Source: CBDCFV01 sp963664625
GTDB taxonomy: Bacteria > Chloroflexota > Dehalococcoidia > Lucifugimonadales > UBA3495
NCBI GenBank assembly: GCA_963664625.1
Contig: OY761541.1
Span: forward strand, 2,542,001-2,606,000
Length of the DNA: 64,000 nucleotides
Reading direction: 5' to 3'
The notes beneath the pieces were generated by a model, which ran no database searches, was not told the DNA's origin, and worked only from the letters and a program-made list of their open reading frames with translations. The position numbers were made by a program, and so were the translations under genes. Shown here one piece after another: positions 17,208 through 25,755 of this stretch (position 1 is its first letter; the number at the start of each line of letters is the position of its first letter).

Positions 17208-19628
17208 CTACCCCAGCGCCACCACCGTCACGCCGTCGTCGCTGGTTTCGGGGTCGAAGGGCGGCCTTGCCGTCAAGGGATGACTGCCGAGGTACTCGCG
17301 GATGGCCCTCCGCAGGGCGCCGGTGCCCTTGCCGTGAATGATGCGCAACTCGCTCACGCCATCCAGGGCGGCGTCGTTCAACAGCACTTCCACCCGTGTC
17401 AGCGCCTCGTCCACCCGGAACCCCCGGAGGTCTATCTCCGACGTAGCAGCCCGCCGCACGGGACGGTCGAAATAGACGCCCTGCCGTGCGGCGACTGCAT
17501 GGGCCGCGGCGGGGCGTTCAAGCTGGTACACCGGAATCCTGGCCCGCATGGTGCCCAGCAAGACCTCTACTTGGTCTTCGGCGTCCAGTGGGCTGATGAC
17601 CTCCACCGGGCGGGGTATGCCGCGTATGAATACCCTGTCGCCGCTGATCAACTTCTGCTGCCAAGGCGTTCGTTTTATTTCTATGGGCTGCCACTGAACA
17701 GAGCGGACCTGCCGGGAGATTTCCTGCAACTGGGACCGTTGTTCCCGGACGTGCTCTGAAGAGTCGGACCGGTCCAAGGTGCGCTCGGCCTGTTGCAACC
17801 GGTCCAACAAGCCGGCCGTCCGGTCCAGCAATTCCTGGCGGGTGTCCTCCAGCATCTCCGCCTTGACCGCTTCGATGGACGACAACCGTTCCTCGACCTC
17901 GGCTTGTTGTTGCTTCGCCAGCGCCACGGCCTCGATTGCTTCCTGCCGCAGTTGATCGACGGTCCGGCGTTCCTCCTGGATTTCACCCAGGAGGTTCTCT
18001 ACAACATGGTCCGACGGCGACATCCAGGAACGCGCTTCATCGATTATCCCGGCGGGCAGCCCTAACCCGGCGGCGATGGTCAAGGCATAGCTCCGCCCGG
18101 GCATACCCTGGGTGACGTGGTAAGTGGGCGCCAGGGTCTGGGGGTCCAGGTCAACACTGGCGTTGACCATGCCGGGACATTCCTGCACGTAACGAGCAAC
18201 TCCCCGGTGGTGGGTAGTGGCTATCAACATCGGGCCCTGGCGTTGGAAGTGGCTTAGTATCGCCGCGCCAAGGGCTGCGCCCTCCTCGGGATCGGTACTG
18301 GTCCCCAACTCGTCCACCAACACCAGCGAGTAAGGGGTGACTTGGCCCATGATGGAAAGGAGATTTTTCACGTGGGAGCTGAAGGTCGACAAGGCCTCTT
18401 CAATGCTCTGCTGGTCGCCGATGTCAGCGTAGACGCGGTCTATCTTCGGGAAGGAGGCCTCCTCGGCTGGCACGTGCAGGCCTGCGTGGGCCATCAACGC
18501 CAGCAGCCCTACGGTTTTCAAGGCCACCGTTTTGCCGCCGGCATTGGGGCCGGTTATCAGCATCACTCGGTTTTCCCTCCCGAGTTGCAGGCTGATGGGC
18601 ACAACGGCGCCAGTGAGCAGGGGATGGCGGGCCGCGCTCAGCCTCAAGCGCCGCTCGTCTGCCGGAGGGTCGGTGACCTGGGGAGCGGCAGCCCGTAACG
18701 CCATGGAGTGATGCCCCTTGGCCATGCTCATGTCCAGCCGCGCCACCAAGTCCAAGGTGAGCAACAAGTCCTGCCCCGCTTGGCTGACTTGGTGAGACAA
18801 CTGCCTCAGCACCCGTTCGACCTCCCTCTCTTCGGCCAGCCGGGCTTCCCTCCAGCGGTTGCCTTGGTCAATGGCGCCCATGGGTTCGATGAAGACGGTT
18901 GCGCCGCTGTCGGAGACATCGTGGATGATGCCGGGTACCCGCTGCCGCATTTCAGCCTTGATCAACAATACCAAGCGGCCGTTGCGCTGGGTTATCAACG
19001 GTTCCTGAACCACCTCCATCCGTTGGAACCGGCGCAGGCTGCGCTCCATTATCTGGTTGAGCCGCTGTTGAATGTCGCGGCAGTCCTGGCGTATCTGGCG
19101 CAACACCGGGCTTGCGTCGTCGAGCACCTCACCGGCGGGGCTGATGGCGGCGGCAATCGCCATGCGTACCGGCGCAAGGTCGGGAATGTTCTCCGCATAG
19201 GCGGACAGCAGAGGATATTCCTCGTGGCGGGAGAGGTTGTCCCGGTCGTAACGGGCGGCGCGAATCAAGTCATGGATAGCGTAGAGTTCTTCCCCGCGAA
19301 TCAGGCCGCCCAACAACGCCCGGTGAACGTAGCCACGGAGATCGATGCCTGGCCCAAACTCCAGAGCGCCGCCGCGTTCCAAGTACTGCTTCGCTTCGGC
19401 GGTCTCCTGTTGCCGGTTGGCGATTTCGAGCAGGTCCTGGGATGGGGCGAGCGACTCAGCCAGTTCCCGGCCAATATGAGTTCGGGTGTAGGCCGCCACT
19501 TGGGCGCGAATCTGGTCGAACCCCAGGAGTTCCTCGTGGGCGCCCACAAGGGGCGCCCCTACATTGGCGCCGTTTGCTGCCGACGTGACGTTGTTATCGT
19601 TCATGTTTGCGGTCGTGAAGTCTACCAT
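17208..19628 (-). CDS. mutS2: MutS2 (RqcU) endonuclease/ribosome-splitting ATPase
   Basis: An 806-residue MutS2 from ATG 19628 (ATG 19604 is an alternative). It has the core domain with clamp, Walker A GPNAGGKT, the ABC signature LSTFSSHVKN and VDELGTSTDPEEGAALG, a long coiled coil, and the C-terminal Smr domain with IDLRGFRVDEAL and IIHGKGTG. MutS2 lacks the mismatch-binding domain. In Bacillus it senses collided ribosomes and splits them to feed ribosome quality control. The start overlaps the stop of the Vms1-like gene upstream. Confidence 0.95.
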   Translation of the reverse strand: MVDFTTANMNDNNVTSAANGANVGAPLVGAHEELLGFDQIRAQVAAYTRTHIGRELAESLAPSQDLLEIANRQQETAEAKQYLERGGALEFGPGIDLRGYVHRALLGGLIRGEELYAIHDLIRAARYDRDNLSRHEEYPLLSAYAENIPDLAPVRMAIAAAISPAGEVLDDASPVLRQIRQDCRDIQQRLNQIMERSLRRFQRMEVVQEPLITQRNGRLVLLIKAEMRQRVPGIIHDVSDSGATVFIEPMGAIDQGNRWREARLAEEREVERVLRQLSHQVSQAGQDLLLTLDLVARLDMSMAKGHHSMALRAAAPQVTDPPADERRLRLSAARHPLLTGAVVPISLQLGRENRVMLITGPNAGGKTVALKTVGLLALMAHAGLHVPAEEASFPKIDRVYADIGDQQSIEEALSTFSSHVKNLLSIMGQVTPYSLVLVDELGTSTDPEEGAALGAAILSHFQRQGPMLIATTHHRGVARYVQECPGMVNASVDLDPQTLAPTYHVTQGMPGRSYALTIAAGLGLPAGIIDEARSWMSPSDHVVENLLGEIQEERRTVDQLRQEAIEAVALAKQQQAEVEERLSSIEAVKAEMLEDTRQELLDRTAGLLDRLQQAERTLDRSDSSEHVREQRSQLQEISRQVRSVQWQPIEIKRTPWQQKLISGDRVFIRGIPRPVEVISPLDAEDQVEVLLGTMRARIPVYQLERPAAAHAVAARQGVYFDRPVRRAATSEIDLRGFRVDEALTRVEVLLNDAALDGVSELRIIHGKGTGALRRAIREYLGSHPLTARPPFDPETSDDGVTVVALG

Positions 19629-20425
19629 TGGAGAAGGTACACGCGGCTTTCCCGCAAGAGGGCGGGTACCTGTTCGAGAGCATCGCGTTTCGGGTCGCGC
19701 ACGTTGATGCGCCGACCAAGAGTGATCCGTTGAAACCGCTGCAAGGAGGGACAGACTTTCAACAGGCCGTTGAGGGTTATTTTCTCCCCGCCCAGGAAAA
19801 CGTAGTCCAACTCCCGGGCGTAGGGCGCGAACTGGGCTTGCACAGCTTCGCAAGTCTTGTCGTATATCTTGCGTATCTGGCCTTCGCGGATTCGCTGGAA
19901 CCGTAGTTGAGAGGTACCCCCGGCATGGTGCTTACCCTTCACGTACCGGGCGTCGGTCTTGGATGACAACAGGCGGTCGCCTTGGTAAACGGCCACCGAA
20001 AAACGCCCCAACCGGAGCAACACCACGCCGATGGTGTAATCGGCCCGCACAAGCGCCAGCAACGGAGAGGGGTCCCAACTGTCGTAAAGTTGGTTGGTGT
20101 CTACCGGAAAGGGAGGCGCCACGACCAACACTTCATCTCCGAGGCGAAAGCCAACGATGCCCGTGTCCGACTCTACAACCCCGCGGTCCAGAACGGCGAG
20201 CCGCTGCTGCCACTCGACGCCTACTGAGCCTTGTGATGCGAGAAATTCATCCATTCCGCCAGGTTTCAAGTACAAAGTGGACGCGGTTGAGGACTGCGAT
20301 GGCGGTCCGGCATCAAGAACGCGCTCCAAGCGGCTTTTGGCGACAGAATGACCGGACTGCAAGCCACGGAAAGTGCTGTCTCCAGTAGTTGTTAAGGCAA
20401 CGGGCGGCGCGGCTTCACTGTCCAT
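19622..20425 (-). CDS. Vms1/eRF1-like peptidyl-tRNA hydrolase (VLRF1 family)
   Basis: A 267-residue protein with a Vms1-like release-factor catalytic region: YVKGKHHAGGTSQLRFQR, with candidate catalytic Gln173 in GGTSQ, followed by IREGQIRKIYDKTCE. In the VLRF1/Vms1/ANKZF1 group this loop, like GGQ of eRF1, releases nascent chains from stalled 60S or 50S subunits. It overlaps mutS2 by 7 bases, which couples it to the ribosome-splitting ATPase. Function is by analogy. Confidence 0.75.
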   Translation of the reverse strand: MDSEAAPPVALTTTGDSTFRGLQSGHSVAKSRLERVLDAGPPSQSSTASTLYLKPGGMDEFLASQGSVGVEWQQRLAVLDRGVVESDTGIVGFRLGDEVLVVAPPFPVDTNQLYDSWDPSPLLALVRADYTIGVVLLRLGRFSVAVYQGDRLLSSKTDARYVKGKHHAGGTSQLRFQRIREGQIRKIYDKTCEAVQAQFAPYARELDYVFLGGEKITLNGLLKVCPSLQRFQRITLGRRINVRDPKRDALEQVPALLRESRVYLLQW

Positions 20426-20503
20426 GCGAGCCTTCGGCTCAAGGCGGCGGAGGTTACTGTTCCGGGCTATCGGTAGTACTCCACGTGCGCTGATGCAGGA
20501 AGC

Positions 20504-21058
20504 CTAGCTGACGAAGGAATTTCGGAAGCGGTAAAGGGTGAACTCCGGTTCGACGGGAGCGACCGGCAGGTATTCGGCCTCTTGTATCTTGGCCACGATG
20601 AACCACGGGCCATCTTCCTGGAGAGCACTGAGGAACACCCCTTCCAACTCTTCCAAGTCGGAGACGGTTGCCGTGTTCGAGATGCCGCAACTTCGGGCGA
20701 CTTGCTCCAAGTCAGTCCCGTGGGCTGTATGGCTTGGCTGGTGCCCCGTCTGCCCCCACTCCTCGTTGTCCCAGACTATCACCACCAGGTTCTTGGGCTG
20801 TTCCCGGCCGATTGTTCCGACGGTGCCAAGGTTCATCAGTATGGACCCGTCGCCGTCGAGAGAGATTACTTTCTCATCGGTGCCCAAGCACATGCCCAAG
20901 GCAATGGAGGAGCACAGTCCCATGTTGCCATAGGTATAGAAGTTGCGGTCCCGGTGCCCCGCGTGCCAAAGCTCATCGCTGGTCGGTCCCAGGTTGGCCA
21001 CGATGGGAAGGTCGCCCGCGTGGCTGAGGACAAGCTTGGTGGCCTCCAGTCTAAACAC
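20504..21058 (-). CDS. TPP-dependent decarboxylase beta subunit (sulfopyruvate/phosphonopyruvate type)
   Basis: A 184-residue TPP-binding C-terminal subunit from GTG 21058, with NLGPTSDELWHAGHRDRNF, GNMG, the pyrophosphate/Mg loop GDGSILMNLGTVGT and VVIVWDNEEWGQTG. With the alpha subunit just upstream (8-base overlap) it forms a two-subunit enzyme like sulfopyruvate decarboxylase (ComDE) or phosphonopyruvate decarboxylase. The true substrate, possibly a 2-oxo acid from sulfonate or phosphonate degradation, is unproven. Confidence 0.85.
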   Translation of the reverse strand: MFRLEATKLVLSHAGDLPIVANLGPTSDELWHAGHRDRNFYTYGNMGLCSSIALGMCLGTDEKVISLDGDGSILMNLGTVGTIGREQPKNLVVIVWDNEEWGQTGHQPSHTAHGTDLEQVARSCGISNTATVSDLEELEGVFLSALQEDGPWFIVAKIQEAEYLPVAPVEPEFTLYRFRNSFVS

Positions 21059-21557
21059 GCTTGCCTCCGTGCAGCATCGAGGTCAAACAAATCGCCACTG
21101 GCTGCCGACTGGCATGGCAAAGCTTCATCGCTCCGTCCAACAGGGTGTCCAAGCGATAATCGTCGTCAATGGTGAAGTGGACCAGCCCCAACAGGTCCAG
21201 GATGGGCTTGGTAGTGCGGCCCATAGCCACCTGCGCGATGTTGAATTCCCCCGGACCGCCCCTCATGTTTATGAAAAAGGGTATCGGGGTGCGAGCGGGA
21301 ATACACAAACTGGCGATCGCGTTGATCGTGTTGCCAAACCCGCTGGTCTGCATGAACACCGCGGCGTTGCGTCCCACCGCGTAGGAGCCGACGGCAACGC
21401 CGATGGCTTCCTCTTCCCGGGCCGCCGACACCAAGTGAAAGAAGGGGTCCTCGTCGATGATGCTGGTTACATGATGGATGGAACTGTCGGGCACGTAAGC
21501 GACCAACGAGGTGTCCCAGTTCTTCAAGCTTTCTACTATAGTCTCTGCCCAAGTCAT
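21051..21557 (-). CDS. TPP-dependent decarboxylase alpha subunit (PYR domain)
   Basis: A 168-residue pyrimidine-binding (PYR) subunit: PDSSIHHVTSIIDED, catalytic Glu in AAREEEAIGVAVGSY, GGPGEFN and a small-residue C-terminal. This is the ComD-type partner to the downstream TPP-binding subunit, and the two genes overlap. The split form is typical of sulfopyruvate decarboxylase. Confidence 0.85.
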   Translation of the reverse strand: MTWAETIVESLKNWDTSLVAYVPDSSIHHVTSIIDEDPFFHLVSAAREEEAIGVAVGSYAVGRNAAVFMQTSGFGNTINAIASLCIPARTPIPFFINMRGGPGEFNIAQVAMGRTTKPILDLLGLVHFTIDDDYRLDTLLDGAMKLCHASRQPVAICLTSMLHGGKRV

Positions 21558-21633
21558 AAGTCGGCACGCCTCGCTTGCGGGAGCATGAGATTACCCGGTG
21601 TCAGAGAACGACGCCCCCAAACAGTCGGGGGAT

Positions 21634-21660
21634 GGATTCCCGCGAAAGCGGGAATGACGG
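21634..21660. repeat. Short palindromic GC repeat (CCCGC/GCGGG type)
   Basis: An inverted repeat with arms TTCCCGC and GCGGGAA around a short spacer, followed by TGACGG. A related unit occurs near 62.8 kb. Such palindromic intergenic repeats are common in Chloroflexota and other genomes and are probably REP-like or MITE-like remnants. Confidence 0.6.
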
Positions 21661-21748
21661 ATAGCCTTGTGAGTGCCATGTATGGAGATATAAAAACGTC
21701 TAATTTCATGTGAATGACGGCGTGGCGCGGTACCGGCCCGCCATACCG

Positions 21749-22213
21749 TCAGGTCTCGTCTCCGGTGGTGGAGCTTTCGCCTTCTATGTAGTCATGGGCG
21801 CCGGCGGCGTGGAAACTGCTCAGGGCTTCTTCCAGCCGGTTATGGAAAGTTTCAGAGTCCCGTGGTTGCAGCATAAGGCTCCGGCCGTTGACCATCCGCA
21901 CACGGAGCCGGTCTCCGATGGAGGGCAGGCTCAAGAATTCCACATGGGAAATTTGTTGGAACGGTATAACCTTCCTTCTGGGAGTCCCGAACAGGATGAC
22001 CATATAGCCGGGATATATCATGTAATGCTTGGCCGTGGTAAGCCAACTGTAAGCCGCTACCGCCAAGCCCAAGGCCAAGACCAGTCCGTTGTCGCCGGCG
22101 CTGAACATGCCGTACAGGCCAAACGCGGCTACGATCAGCGCAAAGATCAGGGTCAGGTTCATGCTCCGGCGGTTGCTGTCCCAGTGTATTGGTACTTCTT
22201 GAGGCGCTTGCAT
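21749..22213 (-). CDS. PH-domain membrane protein
   Basis: A 154-residue protein with two membrane helices at about residues 19-57 (NLTLIFALIVAAFGLYGMF and a second after it), then a bacterial PH-like beta domain from HYMIYPGYMVILFG onward. It resembles YdbS/YdbT-like small PH proteins. It has no assigned role. Confidence 0.65.
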   Translation of the reverse strand: MQAPQEVPIHWDSNRRSMNLTLIFALIVAAFGLYGMFSAGDNGLVLALGLAVAAYSWLTTAKHYMIYPGYMVILFGTPRRKVIPFQQISHVEFLSLPSIGDRLRVRMVNGRSLMLQPRDSETFHNRLEEALSSFHAAGAHDYIEGESSTTGDET

Positions 22214-22396
22214 GAGGCATATTTTAGCACAAGTGTAAATTCATTTGACAGACTGAAATACTCAATTCTCCGGAGTGTCCCTGGGACCTGACTTGGTCCC
22301 GCCGTGTACCGTCTTCGTTGACAGCCAAATGGGGCCTAAACTACACTCGGCCTTGCTTACAACTGGGGCGGGACCGCTCGAATGAGGGAGGGCACG

Positions 22397-23179
22397 ATGG
22401 AGCTTGAAGACAAGATTGCGGTGGTAACCGGCGCCGGCAGGGGAATGGGCCGGGCCATCTCGTTGCAATTGGCGGAAGCCGGGGCCCACATTGCGGTTTC
22501 CGACATCAACGCCGAGTCGGTGGAAGACACCGCCGCCGCGGTGAAAGAGCTGGGGCGGCAAAGCCTGGCCGTTCCCGCCGACATGGGAAACATCGACGAC
22601 ATCGACCGCATGATCGCCCAAGCGAAAGAGACTTTCGGCCGCATCGACATCATGGTCAACAACGCGGGCGTTACAAAGTACCTTTACATCATGGACGTGG
22701 TCGAGGAGGACTGGGACCGGATACACCGGGTGAACGCCAAGGGAGTCTTCTTCGGGATGCAACGGGCCGCGCGGGAGATGATAGAACAGGGCAATGGAGG
22801 GCGGATCATCAACATAGCCTCCATCGCCGGCAAGGGCTATTCCGGCACCTCCAACGCGGCCTACGCCGCCAGCAAGGGAGCGGTATTGGCGATGACAATG
22901 ATCGCCGCCCACCAGTTGGCCCGCTACGACATTAACGTGAACGCTATCTGCCCCGGCGCGACCCTGACCGTGATGGGTGAAGAGACCATGGCGGGCCGCG
23001 CCGCAACGTCGGGAGCAACCATCGAAGAGTTGGCGCAAGCCCGGGACGCCAGGATTCCCATCGGCAGGGCCAACGAGCCGGAGGACATAGCAGCCATGGC
23101 CCGGTTTCTATCCGGCCCCGGCGCCCGTAACATAACCGGCCAGTCCTTCAACGTGGACGGCGGGCTGGTGATGCATTAG
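22397..23179 (+). CDS. SDR family NAD(P)-dependent oxidoreductase
   Basis: A 260-residue classical SDR from ATG 22397 with GAGGGAGGG upstream. TGAGRGMG at 11-18, NNAG at 88-91, Ser142, Tyr156 and Lys160 are intact. It ends with NITGQSFNVDGGL, typical of FabG-like enzymes. Its stop overlaps the 3' end of the convergent HEPN-like gene by 4 bases. The substrate is unknown. Confidence 0.9.
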   Translation: MELEDKIAVVTGAGRGMGRAISLQLAEAGAHIAVSDINAESVEDTAAAVKELGRQSLAVPADMGNIDDIDRMIAQAKETFGRIDIMVNNAGVTKYLYIMDVVEEDWDRIHRVNAKGVFFGMQRAAREMIEQGNGGRIINIASIAGKGYSGTSNAAYAASKGAVLAMTMIAAHQLARYDINVNAICPGATLTVMGEETMAGRAATSGATIEELAQARDARIPIGRANEPEDIAAMARFLSGPGARNITGQSFNVDGGLVMH

Positions 23180-23544
23180 GAGTTGTGGAGATTCAAAATC
23201 CGCTCCATAGTCTCCACGAACTCTTCCACATCCCTTAGCCGCCTCCGCACACCCCTCGCACGAAACCGGTTCTCGTAGAAGTTGGTATGAAGCGATTCAG
23301 CAGCGTCGAATAAACGGCTCAATCGGTCGTCTCCCATTTCATCGGCTAGGTCATCCACCATGCGTGACAGAAAAGGGTGCGCGTAGTGGGCTTCACCCCG
23401 TGCCTGCGCCACGGCCTTCACCATCAAAGCAGCGGCGCCCCAGGCCTTCTCTGACGCCTGTTCAAAGTCCTTGGCTTCTAGTTGCTCCCGGGCTTTGGCC
23501 AAGAACGCATGACTCCGCTGTTGATAGGTTAGTGTCTCTTGCAC
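23176..23544 (-). CDS. HEPN/PaREP1-like small helical protein (copy 2 of 3)
   Basis: The protein starts at GTG 23544 (about 122 residues), just 11 bases inside the end of the IS3-family element. It has QASEKAWGAAALMVKAVA, RGEAHYAH (R-x6-H) and LHTNFYEN, the same blocks as the copies at 12.7 and 46.0 kb. The element inserted immediately upstream of the start, so its native promoter is probably gone and expression may be lost or driven from the element. Confidence 0.7.
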   Translation of the reverse strand: MQETLTYQQRSHAFLAKAREQLEAKDFEQASEKAWGAAALMVKAVAQARGEAHYAHPFLSRMVDDLADEMGDDRLSRLFDAAESLHTNFYENRFRARGVRRRLRDVEEFVETMERILNLHNS

Positions 23545-23644
23545 GGGCAAATACTGAGGTGGACCCAAGAAACTGGACAGGTAGCTAAGTGGGAGTCCTG
23601 CTTCTAAACTGAGGGCAGCGACAGCTGTCGAGGAGGAGCGGGAA

Positions 23645-23947
23645 ATGTCCAGAGAGAGAAGAAAGCACAGCCCGGCCTTCAAGGCCAAAGTTGCACTGGA
23701 GGCAATGAAGGGCGAGCAGACGGTGGCCGAACTGGCTGCCCGGTTCGAGGTTCACCCCAACCAGATTCAGACATGGAAGAAGGCTCTGGTCGATGGGGCG
23801 TCCGCCATCTTTGACCAGGGCAACGGGACCAGTAAAGACAAGGGTCAGAAGAGCAAGAACAACGACGCTCTGGTGGCCCGGTTGTACCAGCAGATCGGCC
23901 AGCTCAAGGTGGAGCGGGATTTCTTGGAGGAAAGGTCCGGTCCATGA
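23645..23947 (+). CDS. IS3-family transposase OrfA (helix-turn-helix)
   Basis: A 100-residue OrfA: an HTH region in [19 protein letters not shown] and the following [14 protein letters not shown], then a leucine-zipper-like C-terminal helix ending [10 protein letters not shown]. It binds the element ends and regulates OrfB. The stop overlaps the OrfB ATG (ATGA), so coupling by reinitiation replaces the frameshift used by many IS3 elements; a frameshift product was not assessed. Confidence 0.9.
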   Translation: MSRERRKHSPAFKAKVALEAMKGEQTVAELAARFEVHPNQIQTWKKALVDGASAIFDQGNGTSKDKGQKSKNNDALVARLYQQIGQLKVERDFLEERSGP

Positions 23948-24861
23948 GCCTTGCACAGCGACGTGAGTTGGTGGACCGGCGACATCGACACCTGTCCATA
24001 GTGCGGCAGTGTCAGTTGCTGGGCGTCAGCCGCTCCAGCCTCTACTACCGTCCCAAGGGGACCTCACAGCAGGACCTGTCCCTGATGATGGAACTGGACC
24101 GCCAGTACCTGGAGACGCCCTTTTACGGGTCCAGGCGGATGAAAGCCTGTCTGGAGAGGCGGGGCAAGCCGGTAAGTAGAAAGCGGGTGCAGCGGCTGAT
24201 GCGGGTCATGGGGCTGCGGGCCATCTACCGACAACCTCGCACCAGTCGGCCGGCGCCGGAGCAACGAGTCTATCCCTACCTCCTGCGGGGTGCCAGTATC
24301 ACCCGGCCCAACCAGGTGTGGGCGGCAGATATCACCTACTTGCCCATGGCCCGGGGATTCCTGTACCTCGTGGCGGTCATGGACTGGCACAGCCGGTACG
24401 TGCTGGCTTGGCGGTTGTCCAATACTTTGGAGGTCGGTTTCTGTGCCGAGGCGCTGACTGAAGCGTTGGGCCGGGGGAGGCCGGAGGTGTTCAACACGGA
24501 CCAGGGCAGCCAGTTCACCAGCCGCGAGTTCACCCAGGTGCTGGAGGACAGCGGGGTGAAGATCAGCATGGACGGGAAGGGGCGCTACGCTGACAACATC
24601 TTCGTGGAGCGGCTATGGCGGACGGTGAAGTACGAAGAGGTATACCTGAAAGCCTACGGCAACGCCAGTGAGGCCCGCCGGGAACTGGGAGAATACTTCC
24701 GGTTCTACAACAACCGCAGGCCGCACCAAGCCTTGTGCTACCGGACGCCGGCGGAGGTTTTCTGCGGAGAGTCTAAGGAGACCAAAGAGAGGAGGTGTTC
24801 GGACCAACCGGTCTTGGTATCATACGACGGGATGCAGGAACCCCACTTGATTACGGCCTAA
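23944..24861 (+). CDS. IS3-family transposase OrfB (DDE integrase)
   Basis: A 305-residue DDE (rve) transposase. Catalytic residues are in WAADITYLP (first Asp), [13 protein letters not shown] (second Asp) and [19 protein letters not shown] (Glu). The N-terminal HTH_21-type region begins with [15 protein letters not shown]. All active-site residues are present, so the element may be mobile. Confidence 0.92.
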   Translation: MSLAQRRELVDRRHRHLSIVRQCQLLGVSRSSLYYRPKGTSQQDLSLMMELDRQYLETPFYGSRRMKACLERRGKPVSRKRVQRLMRVMGLRAIYRQPRTSRPAPEQRVYPYLLRGASITRPNQVWAADITYLPMARGFLYLVAVMDWHSRYVLAWRLSNTLEVGFCAEALTEALGRGRPEVFNTDQGSQFTSREFTQVLEDSGVKISMDGKGRYADNIFVERLWRTVKYEEVYLKAYGNASEARRELGEYFRFYNNRRPHQALCYRTPAEVFCGESKETKERRCSDQPVLVSYDGMQEPHLITA

Positions 24862-25012
24862 TCCTGTCCAACCAATGGGGTCCATCTCAGGTTTCCTTGC
24901 TTGCGGTAATCGCGCAAGTACCAAGTTTGGGGCCTTTGTGCCCCCTTGTTTGATTACCGCTTGGGAAACCGTAGCAAGTTCCTGCATTTGGTGCTGGCAA
25001 GGGGGTTCCCTT

Positions 25013-25435
25013 ATGGTATTCAAGCTCCTGGTCCTCTTGACGGTGGTGATTCTTGTTCCCGCCCTTTCTTGTGGCAGCGAAGGAGATAAGCCCGTCGTTC
25101 CTACACCAACTCCCATAGCCGTTTCCGCCTCCGAATTCTATTCCGCCTATCAACAGAACGAAGTCGGCGCGGAGGCCAAGTATAACGACAAGCTGGTGAA
25201 GGTCTCCGGCAAGGTTGGGCAAATAGATGGTTACGACGTCAAGCTAATCGGTGGCGCAATGGGAGCCTCCGGTATAGCAATAGGGATGCTGACCGAGGCT
25301 ATTATTTGCAAAGTAGATAAAGACGACAAAGACTCAATAGTAGACCTGAAGGTTGGTAGTGATGTTACCGTGGTTGGTTCAAGCAAGGGACTCGGCTTTA
25401 CCGATATTGAGCTACAAGATTGCAAGGTTCAATAA
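25013..25435 (+). CDS. Lipoprotein with OB-fold (tRNA_anti-like domain)
   Basis: A 140-residue protein from ATG 25013 with AAGGGGG upstream. A signal peptide (KLLVLLTVVILVPAL) ends in a lipobox SC, so it is lipid-anchored. The mature part has the tRNA_anti-like OB fold: a sequence SEFYSAYQQNEVGAEAKY, then VKVSGKVGQID and the final VTVVGSSKGLGFTDIELQ. The role is unknown. A longer frame starting in the IS end is not likely to be real. Confidence 0.75.
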   Translation: MVFKLLVLLTVVILVPALSCGSEGDKPVVPTPTPIAVSASEFYSAYQQNEVGAEAKYNDKLVKVSGKVGQIDGYDVKLIGGAMGASGIAIGMLTEAIICKVDKDDKDSIVDLKVGSDVTVVGSSKGLGFTDIELQDCKVQ

Positions 25436-25437
25436 CC

Positions 25438-25599
25438 ATGCGTGGATGTCTTATGTGGCTCCTCTATATCGGACTCGGATTGATTGGTCTTGAGGTCCTT
25501 TGCTACTTCAATGCTTTTTGCATCCAAGATTATCTTGAGCCAATATGGGAGCTAATAGCTTGGTGGCTATTTCTGGTGTGGTTAGAGCTACTATTGTGA
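25438..25599 (+). CDS. Small 53-residue membrane protein
   Basis: An ATG two bases after the lipoprotein stop opens a 53-codon frame ending at 25599. The product is MRGCLMWLLYIGLGLIGL onwards, very hydrophobic with two likely membrane segments and many Trp and Leu residues. The close spacing suggests it is translated with the lipoprotein. No family is recognised; a non-coding possibility remains. Confidence 0.45.
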   Translation: MRGCLMWLLYIGLGLIGLEVLCYFNAFCIQDYLEPIWELIAWWLFLVWLELLL

Positions 25600-25606
25600 T
25601 AACAGA

Positions 25607-25719
25607 GATGCTTGAAGGAATGGACGGGATTCGAACCCGTGGCCCCTGTTAGGTTAGAGGCAACCCGATTAGGAATCGGGCGCATTAAACCAAGCTCTGC
25701 CACCATTCCTTCAAGCATC
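25607..25719. repeat. 17-bp inverted repeat enclosing the tRNA
   Basis: Positions 25607-25623 and 25703-25719 are perfect inverted copies of 17 bases. The innermost 7 pairs form the tRNA acceptor stem; 10 further pairs extend the helix beyond the tRNA ends. This would make a continuous stem in the precursor RNA. Confidence 0.9.
25616..25709 (-). tRNA. Class II tRNA with anticodon CCU (annotatable as tRNA-Arg, serine-like body)
   Basis: The minus strand folds as a 7-bp acceptor stem (GGAATGG with CCATTCC), a 3-bp D stem (GCA with TGC), an anticodon stem CCCGA/TCGGG around loop TTCCTAA, so the anticodon is CCU, and a T arm ACGGG-TTCGAAT-CCCGT. Between anticodon and T arms lies a 23-nt variable region with a GCCTC/GGGGC helix, which is the long arm of class II tRNAs (Ser, Leu). 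The body TGGCAGAG...AATGCGCC resembles tRNA-Ser. CCU normally reads the Arg codon AGG. No CCA is encoded. See finding. Confidence 0.8.
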
Positions 25720-25755
25720 CCTAATATCATAGCCGGTATGATGCCACCGCCTTGG

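Larger units (their letters stand above)
23555..24889 (+). mobile_element. IS3-family insertion sequence
   Basis: A 1335-bp element bounded by TG and CA, with imperfect 27-bp terminal inverted repeats (23555-23581 and 24863-24889) that share TGAG and TGGACCC at the outside and TGGACAGG inside. It carries OrfA and OrfB of an IS3 transposase. I see no matching direct repeat at the ends: the flanking triplets differ (TAC at the left, GGT at the right). Confidence 0.85.

Noticed and set aside
24875..25012. Longer N-terminus of the OB-fold lipoprotein reaching into the IS end
   Set aside because: It would start inside the inverted repeat of the insertion element and would bury the signal peptide.
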